Origin: Candidatus Neomicrothrix sp. UBA7388
GTDB lineage: Bacteria; Actinomycetota; Acidimicrobiia; Acidimicrobiales; Poriferisodalaceae
Length of the DNA: 41,975 nucleotides
Reading direction: 5' to 3'
NCBI GenBank assembly: GCA_002470695.1
Contig: DKNM01000106.1
Location: forward strand, 1 to 41,975
In this document: piece by piece, positions 33,929-41,975 of the stretch
How the letters are laid out: each line of letters starts with the position of its first letter
How positions within the stretch are numbered: position 1 is the stretch's first letter
The notes under the pieces: model-generated
What the model was told of the DNA's origin: nothing
Database searches by the model: none
What the model saw: the letters and a program-made list of their open reading frames with translations, nothing else
Made by a program: the position numbers and the translations under genes

Positions 33929-34708
33929 TTAGTCGTCACCCCAGTTGCGAACACCCTCATCAAAGTAGCTAGTGCGAGCAGTTCTCGAGTTGTCGCTTTT
34001 ACCCATATATCCGACGGCCAGATGATCCATGTGTTGGATCGCCCGCCCCAGAGGCATTGCCAGAGCATTAATTGACGCCTTGGTCACTGTTACGGGCACT
34101 GGAGGTTGTTTTAATACTTCGGCCGCTAATCTTTCGCCTGCCGAAACTAAATCCCCGTCGTCTGCAACCGTGTCTGTGAAGTAACCGAACTGTTGCAACT
34201 CTGCAAGGCCATAACTCCTGCCAAGAATTAGCATTTCTTTTGCGTGATGGGGGCCGACGAGGTTCACGAGAGCAGGCATCGAATGCCAGGTGAGATTAAA
34301 ACCGATACTCACTTCGTTGAGTGTCAAACTGACTGATGGGCTACCCACACGAAAATCACATGCGGCCGGTAAAACGGCTCCACCACCAATCATGTAACCG
34401 TGACAAAGCGCTATTGAGATTGCGTTCATGTGCATAAGGGCGTCATACATGCTGGCTCCATGCTTGGACCCCAACATTGCCTCTTGAGAACTAAACCTTG
34501 GCTGTTTCATATCGGCGCCAGAACACAGCGACTTCCCCTCTCCTCTCAAGATCACTGCGCGAACGGAGGGATCAGCGTCAAGAAAACGGATAGCTTGATG
34601 GAGGTCGGAAACTAACTCGGCATTGACGGCGTTATGTACCTCCGGACGATTAAGCACGAGATGACGGATGGCGCCATCTCCTTCAACTTTTACTGTCTGA
34701 AATTCCAT
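33929..34708 (-). CDS. Crotonase family protein
   Basis: A 259-residue crotonase. GEGKSLCSGADM and CHGYMIGGGAVLPAACDFRVG give the oxyanion-hole regions. Both canonical hydratase acids appear absent (GGGAVLP instead of GGGxEL; NEVSIGFNLTWHSMPAL without the second Glu), so it may catalyse a non-hydratase reaction such as isomerisation, ring cleavage or C-C bond cleavage, or have a shifted active site. It lies 17 bp after selenoprotein B on the opposite strand (convergent) and is divergent from an SDR. Confidence 0.83.
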   Translation of the reverse strand: MEFQTVKVEGDGAIRHLVLNRPEVHNAVNAELVSDLHQAIRFLDADPSVRAVILRGEGKSLCSGADMKQPRFSSQEAMLGSKHGASMYDALMHMNAISIALCHGYMIGGGAVLPAACDFRVGSPSVSLTLNEVSIGFNLTWHSMPALVNLVGPHHAKEMLILGRSYGLAELQQFGYFTDTVADDGDLVSAGERLAAEVLKQPPVPVTVTKASINALAMPLGRAIQHMDHLAVGYMGKSDNSRTARTSYFDEGVRNWGDD

Positions 34709-34792
34709 GATGCGAGTCTTCCAGAGAGTTGGGCAACTCGCTCAACCTTCGGGTTCTAATATGCCCATGGACTTACTTTGAGAGGAGCCACT

Positions 34793-35566
34793 GTGAGCTA
34801 CGAAGCATTTGACCTCACCGGAAAAGTAGCCGTCGTTACAGGCGGAAATGGAGGAATTGGCTTGGGCTTCGCCCGAGCTCTTGCCGCCGCCGGTGCCGAT
34901 GTAAGCATCTGGGGCACTAATCCAGAAAAAAACGCAGCCGCTGAAAAGGAGTTGCAGGCGATTAATTCATCGGCTTCAGCCGTGCAATGCAACGTGGCTG
35001 AGGAAGCCCAGGTTGAAGAGTGCATGGCTTCCGTAATCGAAAGATACGGTCGAATTGACGGGTGTTTCCCCAACGCTGGGATTGGGACCCAAAACCAAAA
35101 GCCTTTTTTCGAGCATTCGAATGAAGACTGGCATTCCGTTTTAGATGTGAACCTCACCGGCGTTTTTTTCACGCTCCGGGCCGCTACGCGACAAATGGTT
35201 GAGCAGGGCGAAGGGGGCTCGCTGGTACTTACCTCCAGCGGCACAGCCATTCAGGGATCAGCTAAAGGTCAAGCCTACGCGGCAAGTAAAGGAGCGATGC
35301 TTGCCATGATGATGGGACTTTCTGTTGAAATGGCTCGGTACGGCATCACCTCAAATGCAATAATTCCGGGTTGGATCGAAACGGATATGACCGCCGGTTT
35401 GTTCGGTTGGGACAAGTTCGTGGACAACGTGATGCCAAGAATTCCAATGCGTCGATGGGGACAACCGGACGATTTCGGAGCAATTGCTGTTTACTTAATG
35501 AGCGAAGCGAGCCGTTGGCATACTGGCGATGTCATAAAAATTGACGGCGGATTCAGTATCTTCTAG
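34793..35566 (+). CDS. Short-chain dehydrogenase/reductase (classical SDR)
   Basis: A 257-residue SDR. TGGNGGIG (16-23) binds NAD(P), NAGIG and the Ser/Tyr/Lys set in TSSGTAIQG ... YAASKGA are present, and the C-terminal WHTGDVIKIDGGFSIF is typical. GTG 34793 is chosen because AGAGGAG (34781-34787) is five bases upstream; a TTG at 34778 would add five residues. The stop TAG overlaps the GTG start of the AlkB-like gene, so the two are translationally coupled. Substrate unknown. Confidence 0.9.
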   Translation: MSYEAFDLTGKVAVVTGGNGGIGLGFARALAAAGADVSIWGTNPEKNAAAEKELQAINSSASAVQCNVAEEAQVEECMASVIERYGRIDGCFPNAGIGTQNQKPFFEHSNEDWHSVLDVNLTGVFFTLRAATRQMVEQGEGGSLVLTSSGTAIQGSAKGQAYAASKGAMLAMMMGLSVEMARYGITSNAIIPGWIETDMTAGLFGWDKFVDNVMPRIPMRRWGQPDDFGAIAVYLMSEASRWHTGDVIKIDGGFSIF

Positions 35567-36204
35567 TGAATTCACGGTCCTCTCATTCTCAAGAAGAACT
35601 CTTCAACTTCGGTTCGGTGGAAACTCTGGATCTCCCAGGCGCAGAAATCGAGCTACATCAGCAAATCTGGTCACGCTCTCAAGGGGATACCTTGTGCGGC
35701 CTCCTGATCAAAGAACTCAACTGGCGGCAAGACAAAATTAGTATGTTCGGTCAGACACACGATGTTCCTCGGCTGAACGCATGGTACGGAGACGCTGACT
35801 GCTCATACAGCTGGTCAGGCATAACCATGACTCCGAATCCGTGGAATTCGACACTTCGAGATATCCGGGAAAAAGTGAACGGAGTCGCATCTGAACAATT
35901 CAATTCTGTGCTGGCTAATTTTTATCGCGATGGCAATGACAAAGTTGATTGGCATGCTGACGATGAAGAAGTCCTTGGGCAAGCGCCGGTTATCGCTTCA
36001 GTAAGTCTGGGCGCTACTCGCAAATTCCGCATCAGGCGCAAAGATCGCTCTGAAAAGGCGACAGATATCTTTCTGAGATCTGGCGATGTTTTGGTGATGC
36101 GAGGCCTAACGCAACTTTTATGGGAGCACGAGGTACCGAGATCTAAGAAAGTTAAGGAGCCGCGAGTGAACTTGACCTTCAGAAAGGTTGCCCTGACCAA
36201 GTGA
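35566..36204 (+). CDS. AlkB-like 2OG-Fe(II) dioxygenase (ALKBH2/3 type)
   Basis: A 212-residue dioxygenase. The iron ligands are H130 and D132 in DWHADDE and H188 in LLWEHEV, and the 2OG-binding RxNxTxR motif is RVNLTFR (R200, N202, T204, R206). The LARNFY-like LANFYRDGNDKVDWH segment and PRLNAWYGD match the ALKBH2/3 group, which repairs alkylated bases in single- and double-stranded DNA. GTG 35566 shares a base with the TAG of the SDR gene. The role as a DNA repair demethylase is inferred from the family. Confidence 0.88.
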   Translation: MNSRSSHSQEELFNFGSVETLDLPGAEIELHQQIWSRSQGDTLCGLLIKELNWRQDKISMFGQTHDVPRLNAWYGDADCSYSWSGITMTPNPWNSTLRDIREKVNGVASEQFNSVLANFYRDGNDKVDWHADDEEVLGQAPVIASVSLGATRKFRIRRKDRSEKATDIFLRSGDVLVMRGLTQLLWEHEVPRSKKVKEPRVNLTFRKVALTK

Positions 36205-36253
36205 ATCTGACTTTCTGGCTCCTTTTGGATTTCATGCAGGCAAATAAATCTCG

Positions 36254-36841
36254 ATGATTCTGCGGGCTGTCCGACTTGCTATCGGTCTCGTTTTGTTCGG
36301 GGTCGGGTTATCGCTCGTTATTTTGGGTGATTTCGGCCTACCGCCATGGGACATATTTCATCAGGGGATGGCGGAGCAAACATGGCTGACGATCGGGACA
36401 GCCATGATTCTCGTTGGTGTCGTCCTTCTCGTTATCTTGCTTTTTCTGAAAGAGCCTTTAGGCATCGGGACAGTCGCCAACGTCTTGGCCATCGGGCTAG
36501 TGGTCGACGTTTCGCTTGAGCTAGGCGGGAACCCGAGCAATGAGGCGGTCAGAATTATTTGCACATTTCTTGGGCCGATCGTCGTAGCTATCGGTTCAGG
36601 TTTCTATATCGGTGCCCGCTTGGGGCCAGGTCCACGAGACGGTCTTATGACGGCACTTGATCGGCGCGGGGTCGCTATATGGAAAGCTCGGACACTCATT
36701 GAAGGGGCCGCTTTAGCTTGCGGCCTAGCTATGGGTGGCACGATTGGTTGGGGGACAGTCTGGTTTGTCGTATCAATTGGTCCAGCAGTCCAGTTTTTTT
36801 TAGGAAAGTTAGACACACAGGCCAAAGAGCCGGAAAGCTAG
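36254..36841 (+). CDS. YczE/YitT-like integral membrane protein
   Basis: A 195-residue protein with about five hydrophobic helices. LAIGLVLFGVGLSLVILGDFGLPPWDIFHQGMA, ILLFLKEPLGIGTVANVLAIGLVVDVSLEL and FYIGARLGPGPRDGLMTALDRRGV are highly characteristic of the YczE/YyaS/YitT-related family of small inner-membrane proteins. The biochemical role is not established. It is 50 bp after the AlkB-like gene on the same strand and convergent with the FAD oxidoreductase. Confidence 0.85.
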   Translation: MILRAVRLAIGLVLFGVGLSLVILGDFGLPPWDIFHQGMAEQTWLTIGTAMILVGVVLLVILLFLKEPLGIGTVANVLAIGLVVDVSLELGGNPSNEAVRIICTFLGPIVVAIGSGFYIGARLGPGPRDGLMTALDRRGVAIWKARTLIEGAALACGLAMGGTIGWGTVWFVVSIGPAVQFFLGKLDTQAKEPES

Positions 36842-36869
36842 GGACGCAAAGTCTGGGGAATAGATTGCG

Positions 36870-38015
36870 TTAGGCAAAAACGGGTTCGAAATGACTCGTT
36901 GACAAGGCGTCGCTCCATCCTTCAGAGCGAAATAAAGTCGACGCGAGTCGTCCTATTTCGTCGCTGCTCTTTGCGGCGGACCCACAACCCCCAATTGCAG
37001 CAGCTACACCTTCTTCGACCCAGCCGATATAGGGATGATCGGAAGCGGTGTTAGTCACCACGCAAGGCTTTTGCGCCCAACTTTCTATTTGCACGTTGGG
37101 TAGCAAACTCATGAGCGAATTCTTTAGGGCATCAACCTCGGTTGGGTCTCCGTCGCCCTGAAACCATTTCGTAAGTTCTTTTTGGGAAACGGGCACGGAG
37201 TTGCGAAGCGAGCCACCAATCTTCAATGCAACTCTGCCATCTCGATATTGCAGGGGCGGCACCCAGTAAATTTCGTCAAGTCGCTCATCGGGTGGATCGA
37301 CGCAAATCAGACTCGGAAGCGCGGGATCGAAAGGAATTTCAGCCGTGACCGTTGTACGCTGCATTCTTTGCAGATCAAGCGCATGAGTAAGCAACTCAGA
37401 GCCAAATGCTCCGGTAGTTAAAAGCATGCGACGGGCACCGCAAGATCCCCATTTCCCAATGACCTCGTAGCCTGATCGTGTTTTCTTTCGAGAAGACGCT
37501 GGATGGTTCACGATCGTTGCCCCCGCAGTCTTGGCGAGGGCTGTTTGAGCCTCAACTAATCGTCTCGGATTGATATAGCCCGCCGGTTCGCCCTCGTAAA
37601 GAACGGGGTGTCCATTGTCTAGGGAAATACCAGTTTTTTCTAAAACCCACTGGACTTCTGATGCCCTAGCGTTCCCGCCGGCGATCTCAGAATTTTTAAT
37701 CCACTCGGTGGCCTTCGGAGATGACGTGACAAGTCCACAGGGATTGTGGAATGAGATACCCGATCTTGCGGCAATATCCGGATACCGCTCAATGGACCGA
37801 GCTGCCAATTGTGACCAGATGGCAGTGCGACCGGCGACGCGGGTTATTCGACCTTCGTCCGGATGGCTACAAAAGGGGCCCGAGCTGGCCCTGCGATCGA
37901 AGGGCTCATCAGGGCCAATAAGGACTACTTTTATTCCTGATTCAGCAAGATGGCGCGCCGCCGCAGCACCAATCAGTCCCCGTCCCACGACTGCAACGTC
38001 ATAAAGGTCAGGCAT
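36870..38015 (-). CDS. FAD-dependent oxidoreductase (DAO/sarcosine-oxidase-like)
   Basis: A 381-residue flavoprotein. The N-terminal Rossmann motif VAVVGRGLIGAAAARHLAESGIKVVLIG binds FAD (GxGxxG), and the C-terminal half (PYIGWVEEGVAAAIGGCGSAAKSSDEIGRLASTLF) has the second FAD-contact region of the D-amino-acid-oxidase family, closest to sarcosine/N-methyltryptophan oxidases. It oxidises an amine or amino acid with O2 or another acceptor. RidA lies 18 bp upstream on the same strand, which fits an enzyme that releases imines. Confidence 0.85.
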   Translation of the reverse strand: MPDLYDVAVVGRGLIGAAAARHLAESGIKVVLIGPDEPFDRRASSGPFCSHPDEGRITRVAGRTAIWSQLAARSIERYPDIAARSGISFHNPCGLVTSSPKATEWIKNSEIAGGNARASEVQWVLEKTGISLDNGHPVLYEGEPAGYINPRRLVEAQTALAKTAGATIVNHPASSRKKTRSGYEVIGKWGSCGARRMLLTTGAFGSELLTHALDLQRMQRTTVTAEIPFDPALPSLICVDPPDERLDEIYWVPPLQYRDGRVALKIGGSLRNSVPVSQKELTKWFQGDGDPTEVDALKNSLMSLLPNVQIESWAQKPCVVTNTASDHPYIGWVEEGVAAAIGGCGSAAKSSDEIGRLASTLFRSEGWSDALSTSHFEPVFA

Positions 38016-38033
38016 AGTAATGAGAAGAGTTCT

Positions 38034-38420
38034 CTAACTCAGAATCGCCTGCGCGCGAATTTCCACCACCGCTCCTGGCATAGCAAGCTCCGTGCAGCCA
38101 ATGGCAGTCCAGGCGGGATACGGTTCTTTAATCAATTCGTCTTTGACGGCAATAAAGTCTCGCAAATGCTCTCGCATACCGATGTGGTAGCTGGTCAATT
38201 CAACAACGCTCGACAAATCACCGCCGGCCTCGAGCAGAACCGCTTCGACATTCTGAAAGGCGAGCCGAAATTGTTCGACTAAATCCTCTGGGCATTTCCC
38301 CGACCCATCCATGCCTACTTGTCCGGACATAACCAATAGGTTCCCGGCTTTGACACCTGGGGCGAAGTGAAAATTGTCATACATGGCCTGCTGTGAGGCG
38401 GGAATTATGCGATCGCTCAT
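38034..38420 (-). CDS. RidA family enamine/imine deaminase
   Basis: A 128-residue RidA/YjgF/UK114-like protein. The family landmarks are LLVMSGQVGMDGSGK, QFRLAFQNVEAVLLEAGGDLSSVVELTSY and the C-terminal PGAVVEIRAQAILS with its conserved Arg. RidA proteins hydrolyse reactive enamines/imines formed by PLP and flavin enzymes. The gene sits immediately upstream of the FAD amine oxidase and probably clears its product. Confidence 0.88.
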   Translation of the reverse strand: MSDRIIPASQQAMYDNFHFAPGVKAGNLLVMSGQVGMDGSGKCPEDLVEQFRLAFQNVEAVLLEAGGDLSSVVELTSYHIGMREHLRDFIAVKDELIKEPYPAWTAIGCTELAMPGAVVEIRAQAILS

Positions 38421-38508
38421 CGCTGCACAGTAGCTGTAGTAGAGGTCTCAGTTCCGGATAGACGGCGTTTCTCTAGAATTTTGCTATCAAGCCCTTACTA
38501 CGTTATTT

Positions 38509-39528
38509 CTAGGAACGCATTTCGGCGACCAACTCAAAAAGTGGTTCATAAGCACCCACGCCAGTAGGTTCCTCTCGCTGAGCTACACGCATCATGACTA
38601 TCTCGTCGACGATTCCCTGGTACTCCGCTATCCGGTGGACACATTCGGAAGGGGTGCCACTAATTGTCAACGTATCAACAAGCTCCTCGGGGACAACCGA
38701 TATTGCCTCAGCAGTTCTTCCCTGCGGCATTAAATCGCTCAAGATATCGGCGGTTTCGGCAAAACCCTGTTGGCGCATTTGTGAGTCGTAGTAAGGATGA
38801 GGTACCGGGTGGAAGAGCCCGCACACCGCTGCTTTCGCAGCTTCGCGGGCCAGTTCCGAGTCGCGGTTAACGCTGACTAGGGCTCCCATAGGAAAAGTGA
38901 GTGCTGAACTTTTGCGCCCGACCGATTCCGCCGCTGCGAACGCGTTCGGCCGAACTGTGTCGCGCATGAAATCGACAGAGGCCATAATGCCGACGCCAAT
39001 ACCATCACTTACCTCAGCCGCAACGCGCATCATCTTTGGGCCCGACGCCGAGAGGTACACGGGAAGTGAGTCGCGGTAGGGCGAAAAGCTTGCTCGCCAC
39101 TTCTTCATCTGATGCACGGGTCCTTCAAATGAAACTCGTGAGCCAACGGGGGCCGCGATCACTTCGCGCACGATTTGGATGAAGTCGCGCATTGGCTGGA
39201 GGGCTTTGGAAGAGTCCACTCCCATATACCAGTCGTTGAAGTGGACGTTCCCCGTACCGACGCCTAATACGAATCGACCCCCACTCATTTCGTCTAAATC
39301 TCGAGCAGTCAAGCCAGTTATCCATGGCGAACGGGCAAATGCATTCACGACATATGTCCCAACTTGAACTGAATCTGTCGCCGCAATCACAGCTGCAGCT
39401 TGTGTTACAGCACTTCGACCTGCTTCGGCGAGCATCACAGAGCTCGCTCCCGCCGCCTCCATTTCTTTGGCCACCGTAACTACGGATTCAAAGTTTGGCT
39501 CAAATCCAAGCAAAGGTCCTATGCGCAT
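38509..39528 (-). CDS. LLM-class F420-dependent oxidoreductase (methylene-H4MPT-reductase-like)
   Basis: A 339-residue luciferase-like barrel protein. EMEAAGASSVMLAEAGRSAVTQAAAVIAATDSVQVGTYVVNAFARSPW, MSGGRFVLGVGTGNVHFNDWYMG, LPVYLSASGPKMMRVAAEVSDGIGVG and LVDTLTISGTPSECVHRI follow the F420-dependent pattern. It resembles the gene at 14411 (GPKM and NPM/SPW region) more than the genes at 27769/31224. Substrate unknown. It is divergent from the TPP enzyme. Confidence 0.83.
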   Translation of the reverse strand: MRIGPLLGFEPNFESVVTVAKEMEAAGASSVMLAEAGRSAVTQAAAVIAATDSVQVGTYVVNAFARSPWITGLTARDLDEMSGGRFVLGVGTGNVHFNDWYMGVDSSKALQPMRDFIQIVREVIAAPVGSRVSFEGPVHQMKKWRASFSPYRDSLPVYLSASGPKMMRVAAEVSDGIGVGIMASVDFMRDTVRPNAFAAAESVGRKSSALTFPMGALVSVNRDSELAREAAKAAVCGLFHPVPHPYYDSQMRQQGFAETADILSDLMPQGRTAEAISVVPEELVDTLTISGTPSECVHRIAEYQGIVDEIVMMRVAQREEPTGVGAYEPLFELVAEMRS

Positions 39529-39636
39529 AATTCGCCACCCCTATTCGACATTGCAATCGGAACACAGCCAACCTGTTGGCCCATTAAAGCACGCCTTTCC
39601 GAGGCTTTACTTTTTGACTTCGTGGACAAAAACTTT

Positions 39637-39684
39637 CTTAGGTGATTAGCTGCATGCAAGTTTAATTAGTGGGAACCACCTAAG
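39637..39684. promoter_or_regulatory. 8-bp inverted repeat in the LLM/TPP-enzyme divergent region
   Basis: CTTAGGTG (39637-39644) and CACCTAAG (39677-39684) are exact inverted copies 32 bases apart, with the palindrome TGCATGCA (39651-39658) nested inside. The site lies in the 213-bp divergent gap, 58-105 bases before the TPP-enzyme start. An operator or a leader RNA structure is possible; nothing else is seen in the gap except the AGGAGG ribosome site at 39729-39734. Confidence 0.35.
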
Positions 39685-39741
39685 CGCTTTGTTCGCTGCG
39701 AGAAGACAGCCTACGTCGCGCATCAAGCAGGAGGATGTCAG

Positions 39742-41379
39742 ATGTTAGGACATGACGCCGTCGCACAAGCATTAGTGGATCATGGGGTGGACACCGTGTT
39801 CGCAGTTCTCGGCGATGGGAATCTCTTCATTGGGGAAAATCTGCAACGTCAACACGGCACTAACCTGATCGGAGCGACGCATGAAGCCAACGCCGTTTGC
39901 ATGGCAGAAGGATGGGCTAAAGCGTCAGGAAAGCTCGGCGTAGCGTCAGTGACCCACGGTCCAGGTTTGACGAACACAATTACTGCCCTTGTCGAAGGTG
40001 TTAAAAACGAAACTCCAATGTTGGTGGTGGCAGGTGACACTCCGGTTGAGAACGAGCAGCATTTGCAAAACCTTGACCAACACGCTTTGGTCACTGCAAG
40101 CGGCGCTGGGTTTCAGCCAGTCCGCAACGCCGAAACTATTGCCGAAGACGTATCTACGGCTATTCGACGCGCCCATTCGGAGCGTCGGCCAATAGTGCTC
40201 AACGTCCCCTTAAATATTGAATGGGACGAAGTCGAGTATGTATCTCGACCCCCCCTCAATCCTTCCCCTGTACGCCTGGCACCAGATCCTGATCAACTAG
40301 ATACCGCACTCGGAATCATTGCCTCTTCGACTCGACCATTAATTCTCGCAGGGAGGGGTGCTGTTAAATCCGGCGCCAAGGACGCATTGCTACGCCTAGG
40401 TGAAACCCTCGGTGCTCCCCTAGCAACCTCTTTGCTTGGAACCGGTTACTTCGAAGGCGAGCCTTTCAACTTAGGCATCCACGGCACTCTTAGCCACGAA
40501 GTTGCAGGCGAAACACTTGCGATAGCTGATTGTGTGATCGCATTCGGTGCCTCCCTCAATTTCTTCACAACCGACTACCAGACCCTCTTAGCTGGAAAGC
40601 GAGTCGTTCACGTTGACATCGATGCCCGTCACATTGATCGGCATGTCACGGTCGACGCTGGCGTTGTGGGAGATGCAGCAGTCGTCGCCAGCGCGATGAA
40701 CGACCTGCTCAATGAAGCGGAGCATAAAGCTTCTTCGTTCAGAACGAATGAGCTCAAGTCACGCCTCGAAGCATTCGATCCAGCGCAAGCATTTGAGGAC
40801 AAGAGTTATCAGGGAGCCGTCGACCCTCGAACTTTAACCCGGCGATTGGAGGCAGGACTACCGAAGGAACGTCAAGTAGTCGTGGATGCCGGGCGCTTCA
40901 TGCTGGATGCGCTGACAATGTCGGTTCCCAAGCCCGAAAACCTTGTAACAAGCCATGGATTCGGTGCAATTGGATTAGGAATGTCAACCGCAATTGGGGC
41001 AGCGGTCGCCCGACCAACACTACCCACGATTGTTTGCATCGGTGACGGCGGTTACATGATGGGAGGCTTGACTGAGTTGTCAACAGCAGTCCATCTAGGA
41101 CTGGATCTGATAGTCATTGTTTATAACGATGGCAGCTACGGAGCTGAGCACATACAACTTGTAACGAAGGGAATGGATCCCACGGCTTCACTCCACGAAT
41201 GGCCTGATTTTTGCGCCGTAGCTGAAAGCATGGGGTGCCAAACCATGAGAATCGAATCGTTGGACGATATTGATGCAGCTATCGATGTGGTCAAAAACAG
41301 AACACCCGGCCGACCTGTGTTAATCGAAGCACGAACAGATCCCGATGTCGTATCTACCATTTACGGCCATCATCGATGA
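39742..41379 (+). CDS. Thiamine-pyrophosphate enzyme (acetolactate synthase/benzoylformate decarboxylase-like)
   Basis: A 545-residue three-domain TPP enzyme. The catalytic Glu is E48 in ATHEANAV, the FAD/middle domain follows, and the TPP/Mg site is GDGGYMMGG ... YNDGSYG about 30 residues later. This layout is shared by acetolactate synthases, benzoylformate decarboxylases and other 2-keto acid decarboxylases/ligases; the specific reaction is not clear. A perfect AGGAGG lies seven bases before ATG 39742. The stop overlaps the start of the next gene (ATGA), suggesting cotranslation. Confidence 0.88.
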   Translation: MLGHDAVAQALVDHGVDTVFAVLGDGNLFIGENLQRQHGTNLIGATHEANAVCMAEGWAKASGKLGVASVTHGPGLTNTITALVEGVKNETPMLVVAGDTPVENEQHLQNLDQHALVTASGAGFQPVRNAETIAEDVSTAIRRAHSERRPIVLNVPLNIEWDEVEYVSRPPLNPSPVRLAPDPDQLDTALGIIASSTRPLILAGRGAVKSGAKDALLRLGETLGAPLATSLLGTGYFEGEPFNLGIHGTLSHEVAGETLAIADCVIAFGASLNFFTTDYQTLLAGKRVVHVDIDARHIDRHVTVDAGVVGDAAVVASAMNDLLNEAEHKASSFRTNELKSRLEAFDPAQAFEDKSYQGAVDPRTLTRRLEAGLPKERQVVVDAGRFMLDALTMSVPKPENLVTSHGFGAIGLGMSTAIGAAVARPTLPTIVCIGDGGYMMGGLTELSTAVHLGLDLIVIVYNDGSYGAEHIQLVTKGMDPTASLHEWPDFCAVAESMGCQTMRIESLDDIDAAIDVVKNRTPGRPVLIEARTDPDVVSTIYGHHR

Positions 41380-41975
41380 GCGCAGATGTAATAGAACTGC
41401 TTGATACGTACGTAGGTATGCCGGACACGATGCAGGGCGGCTATGTAGCGGGCATAGCTGCGGGAAGTTCCGACGGGCCGGTGCGAGTTCGAATACGCAA
41501 AGCTACGCACCCGGGGCAGCACTTAACTCGGGTCCAAGACAACGATTCGGTTCAACTTTTTCGAGACAGCGAACTAGTTATGAGCGTTGTCCCGGACGCA
41601 CTTCATGTCACTCCACGCTCTCCCCTACCACGCGAAGCTATCGATGAAGCTGTAGCGCGCCCTATGGCATGGGAACCGCCCTACCCCACTTGTATCGGCT
41701 GCGGTCATGAGGTCGATGGCCTTGGTGTCGAGATCCGCCCATTCGGAGATGGGAAGCACGTCGTCGGTCTATGGTCCCCTGCCCCTCAATGGGCGGACGA
41801 TAAGGGAGTTATTCCTCGAGAGTTTGTCTGGACTGCATTCGACTGCGTAACCGCATACGTTCTCTTCGTAGATCCACCAAAAATTTCGGGAGGCGGCGCA
41901 GTTACGGGCAACATCGCCGCCGAGTTTTTCGATGATGTGATGGTCGGAGAGAAATATCGATTCCAGTCATGGCGG
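41376..41975 (+). CDS. Hotdog-fold thioesterase-like protein, truncated by window end
   Basis: At least 200 residues, running off the window. The start ATG 41376 overlaps the TGA of the TPP enzyme. After an N-terminal region there is CIGCG at about 116-120, then REFVWTAFDCVTAYVLFVD and VTGNIAAEFFDDVMVGEKYRF, which look like the helix and the later strands of a hotdog domain (acyl-CoA thioesterase superfamily). The Cys pair is unusual and may bind metal. A product-releasing or CoA-related role near the TPP enzyme is speculative. Confidence 0.65.
   Translation, partial: MSADVIELLDTYVGMPDTMQGGYVAGIAAGSSDGPVRVRIRKATHPGQHLTRVQDNDSVQLFRDSELVMSVVPDALHVTPRSPLPREAIDEAVARPMAWEPPYPTCIGCGHEVDGLGVEIRPFGDGKHVVGLWSPAPQWADDKGVIPREFVWTAFDCVTAYVLFVDPPKISGGGAVTGNIAAEFFDDVMVGEKYRFQSWR

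Noticed and set aside
1..41975. CRISPR arrays, insertion sequences, prophage, attachment sites
   Set aside because: I saw no regular direct repeats, transposase, integrase or phage genes on either strand.

Overview
The window reads as a chromosomal stretch from a free-living, probably marine, bacterium of the Acidimicrobiia type (Actinobacteriota) or, less likely, a SAR202-like Chloroflexota. This rests on gene content only: five LLM-class (F420/flavin-type) oxidoreductases, three crotonases, two CaiB/BaiF CoA-transferases, two acyl-CoA-dehydrogenase-fold enzymes, a P450, a thiolase/DUF35 pair, many MFS exporters, roughly balanced GC, and several GTG starts. There is no rRNA, tRNA, CRISPR array, insertion sequence or phage gene that I can see. 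Genes are tightly packed, with many stop/start overlaps.

The most striking content is three genes that only make sense if an in-frame UGA is read as selenocysteine. All three are AhpD/carboxymuconolactone-decarboxylase-like proteins in which the UGA replaces the second Cys of the CxxC(x3)H redox motif: ECFY-U-TTSH (8087-9136, +), ECFY-U-TAAH (32793-33911, +) and DCHY-U-IEHH (32171-32728, -). In each, the frame stays open for about 100-120 codons past the UGA into recognisable family sequence. Each has a hairpin 18 or 24 nt after the UGA whose 5-nt loop carries a GU (GGUCU, CGUGC, GGUCU), as expected of a bacterial SECIS. Ordinary callers would truncate or split all three. UGA is an ordinary stop elsewhere in the window (P450, AlkB-like, TPP enzyme and others), so wholesale reassignment does not explain it.

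Layout. 1-7 kb: MFS transporter, two convergent-type aminotransferases with divergent starts, chorismate mutase, SSAT-like acetyltransferase, thiolase-like + DUF35 pair, a small ORF with a possible -1 slippery site. 7-13 kb: Dyp peroxidase divergent from selenoprotein A, a 14-TM MFS, SRPBCC protein, epoxide-hydrolase-like enzyme, crotonase, a 36-residue membrane peptide. 13-23 kb: acyl-CoA dehydrogenase, two LLM enzymes, an unrecognised protein, VOC, DUF805, crotonase, CaiB, MFS, carboxylesterase. 23-29 kb: MFS, SDR, HsaA-like monooxygenase, P450, LLM enzyme, RmuC. 29-34 kb: CaiB, LLM enzyme, the head-to-head selenoprotein pair C/B, crotonase. 34-42 kb: SDR, AlkB-like dioxygenase, YczE-like membrane protein, FAD oxidoreductase + RidA, LLM enzyme, and a TPP enzyme overlapping a hotdog-like gene that leaves the window.

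Taken together the genes suggest oxidative breakdown of hydrophobic organic compounds (oxygenation by P450/flavin/F420 enzymes, CoA activation, beta-oxidation-like steps, export), with peroxide/thiol protection by Dyp and the AhpD-like selenoproteins. The pathway substrates cannot be read from the sequence. The genes for Sec synthesis and insertion (selA, selB, selC, selD) are not in this window.
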